This document shows positions 27,490 to 36,539 of a stretch of 64,000 nucleotides of DNA, piece by piece. Numbering within the stretch: position 1 is the first letter of the stretch; every line of letters starts with the position of its first letter. The position numbers and the translations under genes were made by a program. The notes below the pieces were generated by a model. The model did no database searches. It was not told where the DNA came from and worked only from the letters and a program-made list of their open reading frames with translations. Origin of the DNA: Lactobacillus amylovorus DSM 20531 (lineage in GTDB: Bacteria > Bacillota > Bacilli > Lactobacillales > Lactobacillaceae); the NCBI RefSeq assembly GCF_002706375.1, contig NZ_CP017706.1, forward strand, positions 992,001 through 1,056,000, in the 5' to 3' direction.

Positions 27490-28596
27490 ATGATAAAAAC
27501 TAGAAATAGGTACGTTATCGCCTCAGCCGGGATCACACTGCATTTAATGATCGGCTGCGTCTATGCCTGGAGCGTTTTTACCGGTCCGATTGTTAAACAA
27601 ACCGGTTGGGCAGAAACCTCCGTTTCTTTTGCCTTTAGTTTAGCTATTTTCTTTTTAGGGATGTCAGCAGCCTTTATGGGACGTTTAGTTGAAAAGTTCA
27701 GACCCACAATCACTGGTACAATTTCTAGTGTTTGTTACGGTTGGGGTATCTTTTTAACTGGGATTGCAATTAGCAACCAACAACTATGGCTACTTTACTT
27801 AGCTTATGGTGTAATCGGCGGATTAGGCCTTGGAGCAAGTTACGTAACTCCTGTTTCTACAATCATCCGCTGGTTTCCGGACAAGCGTGGCCTAGCTACC
27901 GGTTTAGCCATCATGGGCTTTGGCTTTGCGGCTTTATTGACAGGTCCGATTGCTCAAACTCTAATGGCAAGTTTTGGTGTTTCCAGCACCTTTTATATTT
28001 TGGGTATCTTTTATTTTCTGGTCATGATTATAGCTGCCCAATTTATTAAAAAGCCGCGTCAAATTGAATTGCCAAAAGCAGTGATCAAAAAAGCAAGTCA
28101 TTTCAGCCTAACTGGTCAAAACATGACAGCAAATACCGCTGCCATAATGGTCGGTATCCTAGGTTTATTCAACGGTTTTGGTCGTTTAATTTGGGCAACT
28201 TTATCAGACTATATTGGTAGGCCTAGAACTTACAGCGCCATCTTTATTTTGGATATCGTCATGTTAATCACCTTAATCTTGTGCAAAGTACCCGTGATTT
28301 TTGCTCTTGCCCTTTGCCTACTCTTATCATGTTACGGTGCTGGCTTTTCAGTAATTCCAGTATATTTAGGCGACGTTTTTGGTACTCGTGAATTAGGAGC
28401 AATTCATGGATATGTCTTAACGGCATGGGCCGCAGCGGGAATGGTAGGTCCAATTTTGTTATCCTACACTCACCAAATACTGCACAACTACTTTGTGACC
28501 CTAGTCGTCTTCATCGTCATCGATCTTTTAGCTCTAATTGTTTCCCTAGCTTTGCAACGAGCATTTGCCGGGATGCAAGAACAAGTGAATAAATAA
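27490..28596 (+). CDS. OFA-family major facilitator transporter
   Basis: 368 aa from the ATG at 27490 with GTGGAGAG 5 nt upstream; the in-frame TTG at 27475 overlaps that RBS and is not the start. About 11-12 helices. The OFA signature is visible: HLMIGCVYAWSVFTGPI and LAYGVIGGLGLGASYVTPVS, with a charged loop (FPDKRGLATGLAIMGFG) after TM4. The family exchanges small carboxylates such as oxalate/formate; the substrate here is unknown. It is slightly shorter than the usual 400 aa. Confidence 0.85.
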   Translation: MIKTRNRYVIASAGITLHLMIGCVYAWSVFTGPIVKQTGWAETSVSFAFSLAIFFLGMSAAFMGRLVEKFRPTITGTISSVCYGWGIFLTGIAISNQQLWLLYLAYGVIGGLGLGASYVTPVSTIIRWFPDKRGLATGLAIMGFGFAALLTGPIAQTLMASFGVSSTFYILGIFYFLVMIIAAQFIKKPRQIELPKAVIKKASHFSLTGQNMTANTAAIMVGILGLFNGFGRLIWATLSDYIGRPRTYSAIFILDIVMLITLILCKVPVIFALALCLLLSCYGAGFSVIPVYLGDVFGTRELGAIHGYVLTAWAAAGMVGPILLSYTHQILHNYFVTLVVFIVIDLLALIVSLALQRAFAGMQEQVNK

Positions 28597-28606
28597 AAAC
28601 AAAAAT

Positions 28607-28637
28607 AAAAAAAGTCCCACTTTTGTGGGATTTTTTT
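28607..28637. terminator. Terminator between the OFA gene and the EPS operon
   Basis: AAAAAGTCCCAC and GTGGGATTTTTT with a 4-nt loop. The neighbouring genes are convergent. Confidence 0.8.
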
Positions 28638-29769
28638 ATAGCTTATCAGCATCTAAAGCAGCCATTGTCGTCAATGCGGCATCATAATAATTATTTCGCG
28701 GTAAATGACGCGTAAAAATATACTGCTGAGACATGAACAAATCGTCATAGCCTTCATTTCGATTGAACGATACGGCATCGAAAATCGGTGCACTGAAGCT
28801 GGCAGACTGGTACTTGTTTAATGGCTTGCCTTTTAGAGTATAGCCTGCTGTTATGGTGTTTTGCTTACTAAAGAATTTAAGCATCCTCTTTAAAGTGTTC
28901 TGTGCTGAGCGATCATTGCATCCCGCCAGCATCATCGGAACACGACAAGCATTAGCATAATAGTAGCCATCATTTTCCGTTGAAATAGTCTTAGGCTTAA
29001 CCGGTTGGGCGTCATTTTTGCTTACCCAAGCAAAATCAGGCACTAAGCCAGTTTTATTTTGATGACTGAGCTGGTTAAGTCGCTTAAGCATCGTATTTTT
29101 GATCACGAGCCAGCGCTTATCATCTGTTTCTTGATAAAAGTTGTCGAAGAATTCCGGCATCACATCAGAAGTCCGCATTAAATTGTAGTACTTGGACTTC
29201 GAATCAGCCCAGTCTCCGACAGTCAGCGTTTCAGTATCAAGATTGTACTCATAGCGCAAAATATCTTGCAAAATGGCATGCGCTTCTTTTTGATACTTAT
29301 CATCATGCCACTGCTTGCTGGCTAGTAATAATGCCTGGGCAATAAATAAGTCACCGTCTGTGGCACTATTTTTATTAATCGTCCAGTGACCATTATTTTC
29401 AACGGCACGCCAAGACATTAATGCTGTCTTGTCTTTATTAATCGTTTCGCGGTGCTTGAGATAAAAATTATTCAGTTGATCAAAATATTCTTTCTTGCTC
29501 CACTTTCTTTTAGCAGACAAAACAGCAATATACATGCCGTAGCCTTGCCCTTCAGATAGCGCGGTTCTGGTTTCTGTTTTTGGCGTCGTATCAATAAAAC
29601 TCTCTTGTTTATTAACTTTAACAACGTAATCTTTGTGCCATTGTCTATAAAAATTGTGGCGCAATTGGCTACTGTTTTGCAATCGTACATATGCCATAAT
29701 CCCTGAAAAAATAGCGATAATCACTATAAAATACAGGGATAAATGATGATTATGATTTAGTCTCTTCAT
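28636..29769 (-). CDS. Glycoside hydrolase family 8, EPS-operon type
   Basis: 377 aa. A single N-terminal anchor (about 10-27, LYFIVIIAIFSGIMAYV), then the GH8 (alpha/alpha)6 domain. The GH8 signature TALSEGQGYGMYIAVLSA carries the Glu general acid, and VGDWADSKSKYYN the second acidic region. Last gene of the operon, 9 nt after the synthase. GH8 proteins in synthase operons (BcsZ, PssZ-like) trim or release the nascent polysaccharide. The polymer is not known. Confidence 0.88.
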   Translation of the reverse strand: MKRLNHNHHLSLYFIVIIAIFSGIMAYVRLQNSSQLRHNFYRQWHKDYVVKVNKQESFIDTTPKTETRTALSEGQGYGMYIAVLSAKRKWSKKEYFDQLNNFYLKHRETINKDKTALMSWRAVENNGHWTINKNSATDGDLFIAQALLLASKQWHDDKYQKEAHAILQDILRYEYNLDTETLTVGDWADSKSKYYNLMRTSDVMPEFFDNFYQETDDKRWLVIKNTMLKRLNQLSHQNKTGLVPDFAWVSKNDAQPVKPKTISTENDGYYYANACRVPMMLAGCNDRSAQNTLKRMLKFFSKQNTITAGYTLKGKPLNKYQSASFSAPIFDAVSFNRNEGYDDLFMSQQYIFTRHLPRNNYYDAALTTMAALDADKL

Positions 29770-29778
29770 TTTTCTTCC

Positions 29779-31032
29779 TTAATCGGCAAATCTCTTCGTC
29801 TTAACCCACTTAGTACTATCACGGTGGAACAATCTATCGGCCGTAACTGAACATACTGCATGAACGGAAACTACGATAAACAATTGCGAATATGAGAAAT
29901 ATGAGGCCAAGGCTAGCCAAATTTGCCCAGTAGTTGCCTGACCAAACTGCGTACACATGGCCGCATAAATTTGCAAAATATAAAGCAAAATCATCAGTAG
30001 CCAATTAAACAACAAAATCTGTGCCAGCAAGATGTTGCTTGAAGTAATTGTGAATGGTAATTGCACTCCTGGCTGCCAAATGTGGACGATCATTGCAATC
30101 ACATTGGCTAAGAAAATAATGTCAGACAAAATAATTGCGGCATTAAACCAGAAGAAAGTACATGAGTAATAAAACGTTTCTAGTTTTACGCGCCAATTGC
30201 TTCGATCAAACAAATGCTTGAAGTTGTTGATGACCACTTCGTAGTTGCCTTTAGCCCAGCGCAAACGCTGGAAGTAATAGTCCTTCAATCTTTCTGGTTC
30301 TTGCTGGAAAGCTTCAGAGTTATAAGCCAGTGCAATCAATTTGCCTGAGCCCATAATCTTAAAGGAAATATCGGTATCTTCGGTCAAGGCACCATTACGC
30401 CAGCCACCGATTGATTCTACATATTCTTTATTAATAATGAAATTAGTACCTGGAATTCGGCCAATTTTGAATAATTGCCAAATACCGCAGTGTTGAACTC
30501 GCTGCGTTACAACGATCTCTTGGTTGATACATCTAGTTAAAAAGTTCTGCTTAGCGTTACGCGTTTTATTTCTACCAAAAGCCGCCATATAACGCTTAGG
30601 ATTTTCCAACACTTTTCGAACTAAAAAGTACAGTGCATTGCTTTCAGGCATGGCATCCGCATCATAAACGCCTAGGTATTCACCGTGAGCAATTTTCAAG
30701 GCATCGTTTAAAACTCCGGCCTTACCACCGGTACCAGTTCGTCTAATTACTTTAGCGTTACGATTTTTAAACCTTTCTTCTGCTAAAACACTGTCTAGAA
30801 CATCAGCAGTATGGTCCTCACAGTTATCCGCGTAAAATAAGACTTCTAATTTATCCTTAGGATAATTAAGATTCAAAATTGCTGTCGCCGTATTTTTAAT
30901 TACCAATTCTTCGTTATGGGCTGGGACAACGATCGTCACTTTAGGATAACGAGGAAGCGGTGTAATTTTAACTAAAACCTTGCTGTGCTTTAGCCAAAAT
31001 GCAATTGCCCCACTTAGAGTAACCATCGACAT
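29779..31032 (-). CDS. Processive GT2 exopolysaccharide synthase, N-terminus cut by a nonsense codon
   Basis: 417 aa from the ATG at 31032. Catalytic landmarks: VVPAHNEELVIK, FYADNCED, VYDADAMPESN (D-x-D), LTEDTDISFKI (TED) and the processive QRLRW signature. There are four or more helices at the C-terminus. The reading frame continues upstream through TAG (31039-31041) to an ATG at 31086 that directly follows the previous stop, and encodes SDVMQIITLISIWL, the first half of the missing first helix. The native start is thus separated by a stop, and the remaining ORF has no good RBS. BcsA/PgaC-like; no PilZ domain is seen. Confidence 0.85.
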   Translation of the reverse strand: MSMVTLSGAIAFWLKHSKVLVKITPLPRYPKVTIVVPAHNEELVIKNTATAILNLNYPKDKLEVLFYADNCEDHTADVLDSVLAEERFKNRNAKVIRRTGTGGKAGVLNDALKIAHGEYLGVYDADAMPESNALYFLVRKVLENPKRYMAAFGRNKTRNAKQNFLTRCINQEIVVTQRVQHCGIWQLFKIGRIPGTNFIINKEYVESIGGWRNGALTEDTDISFKIMGSGKLIALAYNSEAFQQEPERLKDYYFQRLRWAKGNYEVVINNFKHLFDRSNWRVKLETFYYSCTFFWFNAAIILSDIIFLANVIAMIVHIWQPGVQLPFTITSSNILLAQILLFNWLLMILLYILQIYAAMCTQFGQATTGQIWLALASYFSYSQLFIVVSVHAVCSVTADRLFHRDSTKWVKTKRFAD

Positions 31033-31087
31033 GAGCTGCTATAGCCAAATCGAAATCAACGTAATTATCTGCATTACATCACTCATT

Positions 31088-31125
31088 GTCATTCTTCCTC
31101 TTCGATGTCATTCTTCCTCTTCGAT
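31088..31125. repeat. 19-bp perfect tandem duplication in the EPS operon
   Basis: GTCATTCTTCCTCTTCGAT occurs twice, at 31088-31106 and 31107-31125. On the minus strand it repeats the end of the small membrane-protein gene including the GGAAG that serves as RBS for the synthase. Confidence 0.9.
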
Positions 31126-31244
31126 TTAATCAAAGTCTGTTCCACATTACTTAAAATTTTTAATGTACAAAAGAAAATGATGAAAAAGCAGATGATAAAA
31201 ATCAACGTAATACCAACTGCCAAAAAGTAAAACCAATTAGTCAT
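31089..31244 (-). CDS. 51-aa single-pass membrane protein of the EPS operon
   Basis: The ATG at 31244 is just after the cyclase-like gene's stop (31246), with AAGGATG upstream. It encodes one helix (about 5-28, FLAVGITLIFIICFFIIFF) and a short charged cytoplasmic tail (KSKRKNDIEEEE). The TGA at 31089-31091 is followed after two bases by the original synthase ATG, so it sat in a tightly packed operon. Position and topology recall PgaD/BcsB-type accessory subunits, but no sequence similarity is evident. It is too short for routine gene calling. Confidence 0.7.
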   Translation of the reverse strand: MTNWFYFLAVGITLIFIICFFIIFFCTLKILSNVEQTLIKSKRKNDIEEEE

Positions 31245-31245
31245 T

Positions 31246-32097
31246 TTAATCATCCTTCAAATATTCCACAATGATATCTGTTTCTAGGCCTCGTTCCAAA
31301 TGCTTAAGGAGCTTGTCCAGATCAGAAAACTTTTCACAGTTTTGCAAGTCTACACTCTGAGTTGCTACCTTAAGCATCAACGGAATTCCGGTATCCAATT
31401 TTTGCAAAGCAATGTAATCTTGCTCATCTAATTCCTTATACATCTCATCTGTAACTCTAGGTGAAAGGATCAAGAATTTACCATCGCCAGTGTAATAGAT
31501 AAACTCGCTTTTTAGGCGTGTCTTCTTTAAAATCTTGGCAATCTCACGTAATAACTTGGCATGATATTGTGGATGGTGCTCTTCGACTTGTTGGTGATGT
31601 TCCCAACTGATCAATTCCGCATTAACCCACATATTCATGTCAGGGTAACGTTTAATCTTTCTCAGACCATCTTCATAGAATTTACTTGCATTGTAATAAG
31701 TCTGCAGCTTCACGTTTAAATTATAGTGGCCTATCAAGCGCTTAGCATCGCTTTCACGACCAGAGACAATACTCCAGTCCAAAATATGGTGTCGCACTAC
31801 ACTTAATAAACTTGCTTCAACCGGAAAGGCAATAATCAAGAATGTCTTTTCAGTACTTGTCATTACCACATACCCCAGCAGCAAAAAAGCAACTGCGACT
31901 GTAGTCAAAATAATAATCAGCCAACTAACTAAGTATCTAGCTGAAAATAGGCCAACGAAGATTGCTAATACAAAAATCATTAACAAACCGTTAATCACGT
32001 TAATTTGGAAAGAATCCGCTAGCCAAAATGTAATAATTGGAAAAAGCAGTGCTGCCAGCAGTGCAAAATATACTAGTCTAATATATTTTTTATTCAT
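31246..32097 (-). CDS. Membrane protein with degenerate GGDEF domain
   Basis: 283 aa. Four or five helices (about 5-115), then a cytoplasmic domain (about 140-283). HAKLLREIAKILKKTRLKSE aligns with the helix before the GGDEF signature, and the signature itself reads YYTGDGKFLILSP in place of YGGDEFAIL, so the catalytic site is lost. It is therefore likely to be a sensor or scaffold, not a cyclase. It is the first gene of the EPS operon (cyclase-like, small TM protein, GT2, GH8) and probably controls the synthase. Confidence 0.75.
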   Translation of the reverse strand: MNKKYIRLVYFALLAALLFPIITFWLADSFQINVINGLLMIFVLAIFVGLFSARYLVSWLIIILTTVAVAFLLLGYVVMTSTEKTFLIIAFPVEASLLSVVRHHILDWSIVSGRESDAKRLIGHYNLNVKLQTYYNASKFYEDGLRKIKRYPDMNMWVNAELISWEHHQQVEEHHPQYHAKLLREIAKILKKTRLKSEFIYYTGDGKFLILSPRVTDEMYKELDEQDYIALQKLDTGIPLMLKVATQSVDLQNCEKFSDLDKLLKHLERGLETDIIVEYLKDD

Positions 32098-32135
32098 AAC
32101 CTAACCTTCTCAAAACTCCCATTGCATGAAAAAAA

Positions 32136-32170
32136 GGCTACTAACAAATCTAACGATCTCTTAGTAGCCC
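32136..32170. terminator. Terminator downstream of the 46-aa gene
   Basis: GGCTACTAA and TTAGTAGCC (9-bp stem, 14-nt loop) with a T-run on the minus strand. Confidence 0.7.
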
Positions 32171-32200
32171 TCCTCTGTTTCTTAATTTTAAAAAACAAAA

Positions 32201-32341
32201 TTACTTGTTTTCGTCTTTTTCGGCCTTGTTAAGAAATGCAACAACTGCTGCTACGTGAGCAACACGCTTCTTTGCGTTTCTCTTGTTCTTAGGTCTTTGG
32301 TTTGGTTCACAACCAGTGTTGTAGTTTTCACCTTTACGCAT
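32201..32341 (-). CDS. Small basic protein of 46 aa, unknown function
   Basis: ATG at 32341 with GAAAGGAAG upstream and its own terminator. Rich in Lys/Arg/Asn: MRKGENYNTGCEPNQRPKN, then RNAKKRVAHVAAVVAFLNKA and an acidic/basic end (EKDENK). There is no signal peptide; a short amphipathic helix lies at about 27-40. The clear RBS, start, terminator and codon use support a real gene. I recognise no family. Confidence 0.65.
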   Translation of the reverse strand: MRKGENYNTGCEPNQRPKNKRNAKKRVAHVAAVVAFLNKAEKDENK

Positions 32342-32401
32342 AGTACTATACTTCCTTTCAGATTTTCGAAAATCTAGTATAGTTTACCATGATCAAACGC
32401 G

Positions 32402-34153
32402 TTAATCAAGTATAGGAAAGGCAGTCATGTAATTTAAGAGTCGTTCCGCATAACTTTTACGCCCTTCAAAGTCTTCAATCGTAGTATTTAACTTAGCCAC
32501 ATCATAGGTAATAAAGCCATCGACGTGTTCATACATCATCTTTTTCATTTCGGCAGTATTATTGACTGTCCAAGCATATACCACGTGATTTTGTAAATGA
32601 GCTTGCCAAATGAAATCAGAACTTAAAGTGGAATATTCCATGGAATAGCCATCGGCCGCACTGCGCGGATAAGTTAGGTTGTAAGGCTGAATATATAAAA
32701 CTGGGATTTTTGAATTAAGCTGGTGCATTTTTTTGACAGCAGTGTAATCAAGCGACTGCACTTGGTACTTATTCTTCAAAATTGTTTGACCGTACTTTTT
32801 ATTAAAGTTCACCACAAAGTTCTTGGAATCATGCTGTGTAGTCTTAATCTCTATCAGCAATTTTTGCTTTAACTTTTTAGCGGCTTTTATATATTGATCT
32901 AGACTAACAACCTTGCCACGATGGCCATCTTCTTTAGCAGTTAACTGAGTTAATTGTTTTACGGTTAAATACTTCGGCTCTTTGTCTACCCCAGTCAGCT
33001 TTTTCAGATTTTCATCGTGCATAATGATAAATTGATTATCTTTAGTTTCATGGACATCAATTTCTACATAGTCCGGCTTAAATTTGGCTGTCTTCTTTAA
33101 AGCCTCGATCGTGTTTTGCACACCATTTTTATCATTTACTCCCCTATGGGAAATGGTGACTGGCGCATGGTCGTCTATCCCCGTCAGATAAAAAACATTC
33201 TCGACTCCGTTGACGATTATGGCAAAGATCCAGATGATCATGATTGGTGTCACGATTGCTTTATTGTGGGATGCATTAGGTAATTTTTCTTCTTTTGTGG
33301 TAATTTTAATTAAAAATAATAGTGAAATAGCACTAGTCCAGATCAGCAGTAGTTCACTGATCACTTGAAAGAGCGATAGATTTATCGTAGCTAGTATTAA
33401 GGCTAATTTCCTGGGAAATATGTCCCATAATAGCTGCAGTAAATATGCCAGCACGCTGTTAATTACCATGGCCAAAATAGCGATTATTTCCAAGGTAATA
33501 AAGAAGCCCAATACCTTGCGCCAACTCTTTTTCATTAAACTGGCGCTTTTCTTCATTGCCTCTCTAGTGGTCGTTTTATCCAGCACCATAATGGGCAAAG
33601 TGAATAAAAAGCGAAGTGCCAAAATAAAAATCACGACATAAAAGACAACTAAAGCCGTCAGTAAAATCCAATCTCGCGTCATGTAGTCCACAATAAACTG
33701 TGGAATTTTTAGCTTGGCTAAAAGTGGCGTTCTAAAGACAATATTGGCAAAAGGTATAATTAACAAAAAATAAATTGCCAATAAAAGTAGTGAGCCTAAT
33801 CGAAAGTGTTTCAAGCATTGCCCGTACTCACTGAGGCTCTCTTTTAAATCAAATTGATTTTTGATCACCAAAATAAGCAGCGCAAATTGACTGTAAATGA
33901 CAAATAGCAATGCAGCTAACTCAATTAGCAATGCTAAAGCCACAAAGGGATGCTTAGTTAAAATGATTTCTAAATTAGAAAGCGAAACAAACGGAATGGC
34001 ACCCTTTTGCAGTACAAATGTAGTGATATAACGAAAAAACGGAATAAAAACAAACTGGTTTAATACACTAATGCCCGTAAAAAGGACTAAGTATTGTAAC
34101 CAATTTTGTTTAAATTCCGCTGAAAAATTCTTTATTTCATTAATTGCTTTCAT
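32402..34153 (-). CDS. Membrane-bound glycerophosphodiester phosphodiesterase
   Basis: 583 aa. The N-terminal half has about seven or eight helices (GPDase membrane domain, about 1-320); the C-terminal half is the GDPD TIM barrel facing outside. ISHRGVNDKNGVQNT, FKPDYVEIDVHETKDNQ and IIMHDENLKKLTG give the catalytic His and metal ligands. It cleaves glycerophosphodiesters, possibly from lipoteichoic acid or deacylated lipids. The start ATG has a weak TAGGTA, 10 nt after the HesB-like stop. Confidence 0.9.
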   Translation of the reverse strand: MKAINEIKNFSAEFKQNWLQYLVLFTGISVLNQFVFIPFFRYITTFVLQKGAIPFVSLSNLEIILTKHPFVALALLIELAALLFVIYSQFALLILVIKNQFDLKESLSEYGQCLKHFRLGSLLLLAIYFLLIIPFANIVFRTPLLAKLKIPQFIVDYMTRDWILLTALVVFYVVIFILALRFLFTLPIMVLDKTTTREAMKKSASLMKKSWRKVLGFFITLEIIAILAMVINSVLAYLLQLLWDIFPRKLALILATINLSLFQVISELLLIWTSAISLLFLIKITTKEEKLPNASHNKAIVTPIMIIWIFAIIVNGVENVFYLTGIDDHAPVTISHRGVNDKNGVQNTIEALKKTAKFKPDYVEIDVHETKDNQFIIMHDENLKKLTGVDKEPKYLTVKQLTQLTAKEDGHRGKVVSLDQYIKAAKKLKQKLLIEIKTTQHDSKNFVVNFNKKYGQTILKNKYQVQSLDYTAVKKMHQLNSKIPVLYIQPYNLTYPRSAADGYSMEYSTLSSDFIWQAHLQNHVVYAWTVNNTAEMKKMMYEHVDGFITYDVAKLNTTIEDFEGRKSYAERLLNYMTAFPILD

Positions 34154-34163
34154 TACCTAATGA

Positions 34164-34565
34164 TTAGCAAGTTTTACCCTCTTGCATTTCCTTCTTAGTT
34201 AATTCTTGCGGTGTGTATTTATCAATTGATACCGCTCCATCAAGAATGCCACTATCATCGGATAAACTCAATGTATAATTTCTTGCGTTGACTACTAGGC
34301 CGCCTTCAAAGAAGCTAACTTCGTCTGGTGAAGTCCATAAATCAAAACCGGCATTGTTTTCTACTTTAATAGTATATTTAGGATCCTTTTCATCAAGAAT
34401 CACGAATTGAAAGTTGGCACCAATTGTACAAGTACCGCCAAGTCTTGAATACTTGTTTGAACCATCATTTAAAGCTAATAAAAGTGGCTTGTTTTCTGGA
34501 TTTTTCTTTTCAATAATTTCTTTTGCTTCTGGTTTGATGTTAATTGAAATAGTTTCTTGTGTCAT
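34164..34565 (-). CDS. HesB-like iron-sulfur cluster biosynthesis family protein
   Basis: 133 aa. It resembles the Fe-S_biosyn family of lactobacilli: ISINIKPEAKEIIEK, LGGTCTIGANFQFV with one Cys, and a C-terminal EGKTC. The classical A-type scaffold needs CxGC near the end; only a single Cys is there, so cluster binding is doubtful. RBS GAGCGAGG precedes the ATG. It lies 10 nt before the GDPD gene. Confidence 0.75.
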   Translation of the reverse strand: MTQETISINIKPEAKEIIEKKNPENKPLLLALNDGSNKYSRLGGTCTIGANFQFVILDEKDPKYTIKVENNAGFDLWTSPDEVSFFEGGLVVNARNYTLSLSDDSGILDGAVSIDKYTPQELTKKEMQEGKTC

Positions 34566-34762
34566 AGTTGTGTCCTCGCTCTAATCTGTTACGTTTACTC
34601 ATTTTCTTAAGTATAGTATTTTTAAGCAAAATCCCCTATTAAAATGCTCAAAAGTGCCTAAATCTTTAGTTTTTTCAAATTTATCATTGCAAGCTATCCT
34701 AAAAAAGCTCAAAATGATACATAGGGTTTTTAGACGATTGTAATACGTAAGGGGGACCTTTT

Positions 34763-35869
34763 ATGACCGCCTTAAAGAATATTGCTAAAGATAGAATTTT
34801 ACAGATTACAGTTTTAATTACAGTAGTAAGTCTTTTTTTCGCTAGGCCGCGGTTAGCAGATATTAACTTTCACACTTTATGGTCTGTTGCCGCAATGCTG
34901 ACGCTGATCCAGATCTATGCTTATTTGCACGTTCTGGATGTTTTAGCGTACAAACTTACGAGTATCGCAGATAATACGCGTAAGTTGAACATGCTGTTCA
35001 CGGTTTTGGCCGTTATCGCCGGTATGTTCTTAGGTAATGACATTACTGTATTAACTTTAATTCCACTTTATTTAAATATCGCTAAGCGCTACAAGCTGCC
35101 ACAAATTTTGCCTGTTACTTTAATCGGTATGGGCGCAAACATTGGGGCCGCATTTACACCTTGGGGTAATCCCCACAACATCTTTTTAGTTAGTCGCTTC
35201 GATGTTAAGCCACTAGTTTTCTTCAAATGGTCAGTACCTTACTTGATCATTTCAATGGCGATCATGATTTTGGTCTTCATGTTTATTCCGAAGAAAGAAA
35301 TTCCGGTTCAAAAGACTGAACCAATTCGAATCAGCTGGCGTCCTATTATTATCACGACCGCTGTCTTTATCTTCTTCTTCTTTGGAGTTTTCAGAATCGT
35401 GAATATTGTTTGGCCAATGTTGATCGCAATTATCTTGGCACTAGCAATTAATCCAAGAATCATGTTTAAGATCGACTATGCGTTGCTCTTAACCTTCACT
35501 GGTTTCTTTATCTTTATCAGTGATATCCAACAGATTCCAGCAATCGTGAACTTGATTCATATAACTGTTCACTCTGAGAGCTCAACTTACTTCGCATCAA
35601 TTCTTACTAGTCAAATTATGAGCAACGTTCCATCAACTATTTTGGTTGGTAAGTTCACTAATTATGCGCAAGCGTTGTTCCTTGGATCCAACATCGGTGG
35701 TTTTGGTTCCGCAATCGGTTCAATGGCCAACATGCTGGTAATGAAGACGTTCAACCAACACGCTACAGTCAGCCGCAAGAAGTTCTTTATTCAATGGACA
35801 ATCATGCAATTTGCTGGCTTGATCATTTTGACAATCGTTGGTTTAGGATTGTTGATTTTCAGAATTTAA
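34763..35869 (+). CDS. SLC13/ArsB-type anion permease
   Basis: 368 aa with about ten helices. MFLGNDITVLTLIPLYL and MGANIGAAFTPWGNPHNIFL are the first half-signature (the re-entrant loop in ion-transporter superfamily members); MSNVPSTILVGKFTN and LGSNIGGFGSAIGSMANMLV form the second. These point to a carboxylate/anion:cation symporter of the IT superfamily. AAGGGGGACC precedes the ATG. Shorter than full SLC13 proteins (about 450-500 aa). Substrate unknown. Confidence 0.82.
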   Translation: MTALKNIAKDRILQITVLITVVSLFFARPRLADINFHTLWSVAAMLTLIQIYAYLHVLDVLAYKLTSIADNTRKLNMLFTVLAVIAGMFLGNDITVLTLIPLYLNIAKRYKLPQILPVTLIGMGANIGAAFTPWGNPHNIFLVSRFDVKPLVFFKWSVPYLIISMAIMILVFMFIPKKEIPVQKTEPIRISWRPIIITTAVFIFFFFGVFRIVNIVWPMLIAIILALAINPRIMFKIDYALLLTFTGFFIFISDIQQIPAIVNLIHITVHSESSTYFASILTSQIMSNVPSTILVGKFTNYAQALFLGSNIGGFGSAIGSMANMLVMKTFNQHATVSRKKFFIQWTIMQFAGLIILTIVGLGLLIFRI

Positions 35870-35875
35870 GAAATG

Positions 35876-35906
35876 AAAAAGAATGCTTTCAAAGCATTCT
35901 TTTTTA
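35876..35906 (+). terminator. Terminator after the anion permease gene
   Basis: AAAAAGAATGCTTT and AAAGCATTCTTTTTT with a 2-nt loop, followed by a T-run. The downstream lemA-htpX unit has its own RBS at 35950. Confidence 0.85.
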
Positions 35907-35967
35907 TTGTCCAAAAGTATACAATCGGCTAAAATTTAAATAATATAGTGTGGAGGAGGATACAAAA

Positions 35968-36528
35968 ATGTCACCACTTTTATGGATAATTTTAGCCATC
36001 ATCGTATTAATTGTGGCTATTTACATTACTGCCTACAACGGCTTGCAAAGAGCCAAAGTTTATACAGAAGAATCTTGGAGTCAAATCGACGTTCAATTGA
36101 AGCGCCGTAATGACTTGATTCCTAATTTGGTAGAAACTGTTAAGGGCTACGCTAAGCACGAAAGTGAAACGCTTGAAAAGGTTGTGCAATTACGCAACCA
36201 ATTAAATGAAATCCCTGCTGGCGATCACGAAGAAACTTTGAAGGTTTCTAACCAAATTACTGACTCATTAAAGACAATTTTTGCCTTATCAGAAAATTAC
36301 CCTGACTTAAAGGCCAACCAAAACTTCTTAAGCTTGCAAGAAGAATTGACCAACACTGAAAACAAGATTGCCTACTCACGTCAACTTTACAACTCAAGTG
36401 CTGCTCAATACGACCAAAAGCTTTTGACCTTCCCATCAAATATTGTAGCTAAGATTCACCACTTCACTAAGGTTGACTACTTAGAAACACCAAAGGAAGA
36501 AAAAGAAGCACCAAAGGTTAAGTTTTAA
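35968..36528 (+). CDS. lemA: LemA-family protein
   Basis: 186 aa from the ATG at 35968, after GGAGGAGG; the ORF that begins at the GTG (35950) includes this RBS. One TM helix (about 4-22), then the LemA domain with RAKVYTEESWSQIDVQLKRR and NDLIPNLVETVKGYAKHE. It is partnered with HtpX, whose gene follows by 11 nt. The pair is a conserved membrane-quality module in Firmicutes. Confidence 0.92.
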   Translation: MSPLLWIILAIIVLIVAIYITAYNGLQRAKVYTEESWSQIDVQLKRRNDLIPNLVETVKGYAKHESETLEKVVQLRNQLNEIPAGDHEETLKVSNQITDSLKTIFALSENYPDLKANQNFLSLQEELTNTENKIAYSRQLYNSSAAQYDQKLLTFPSNIVAKIHHFTKVDYLETPKEEKEAPKVKF

Positions 36529-36539
36529 AGGATACGAAA

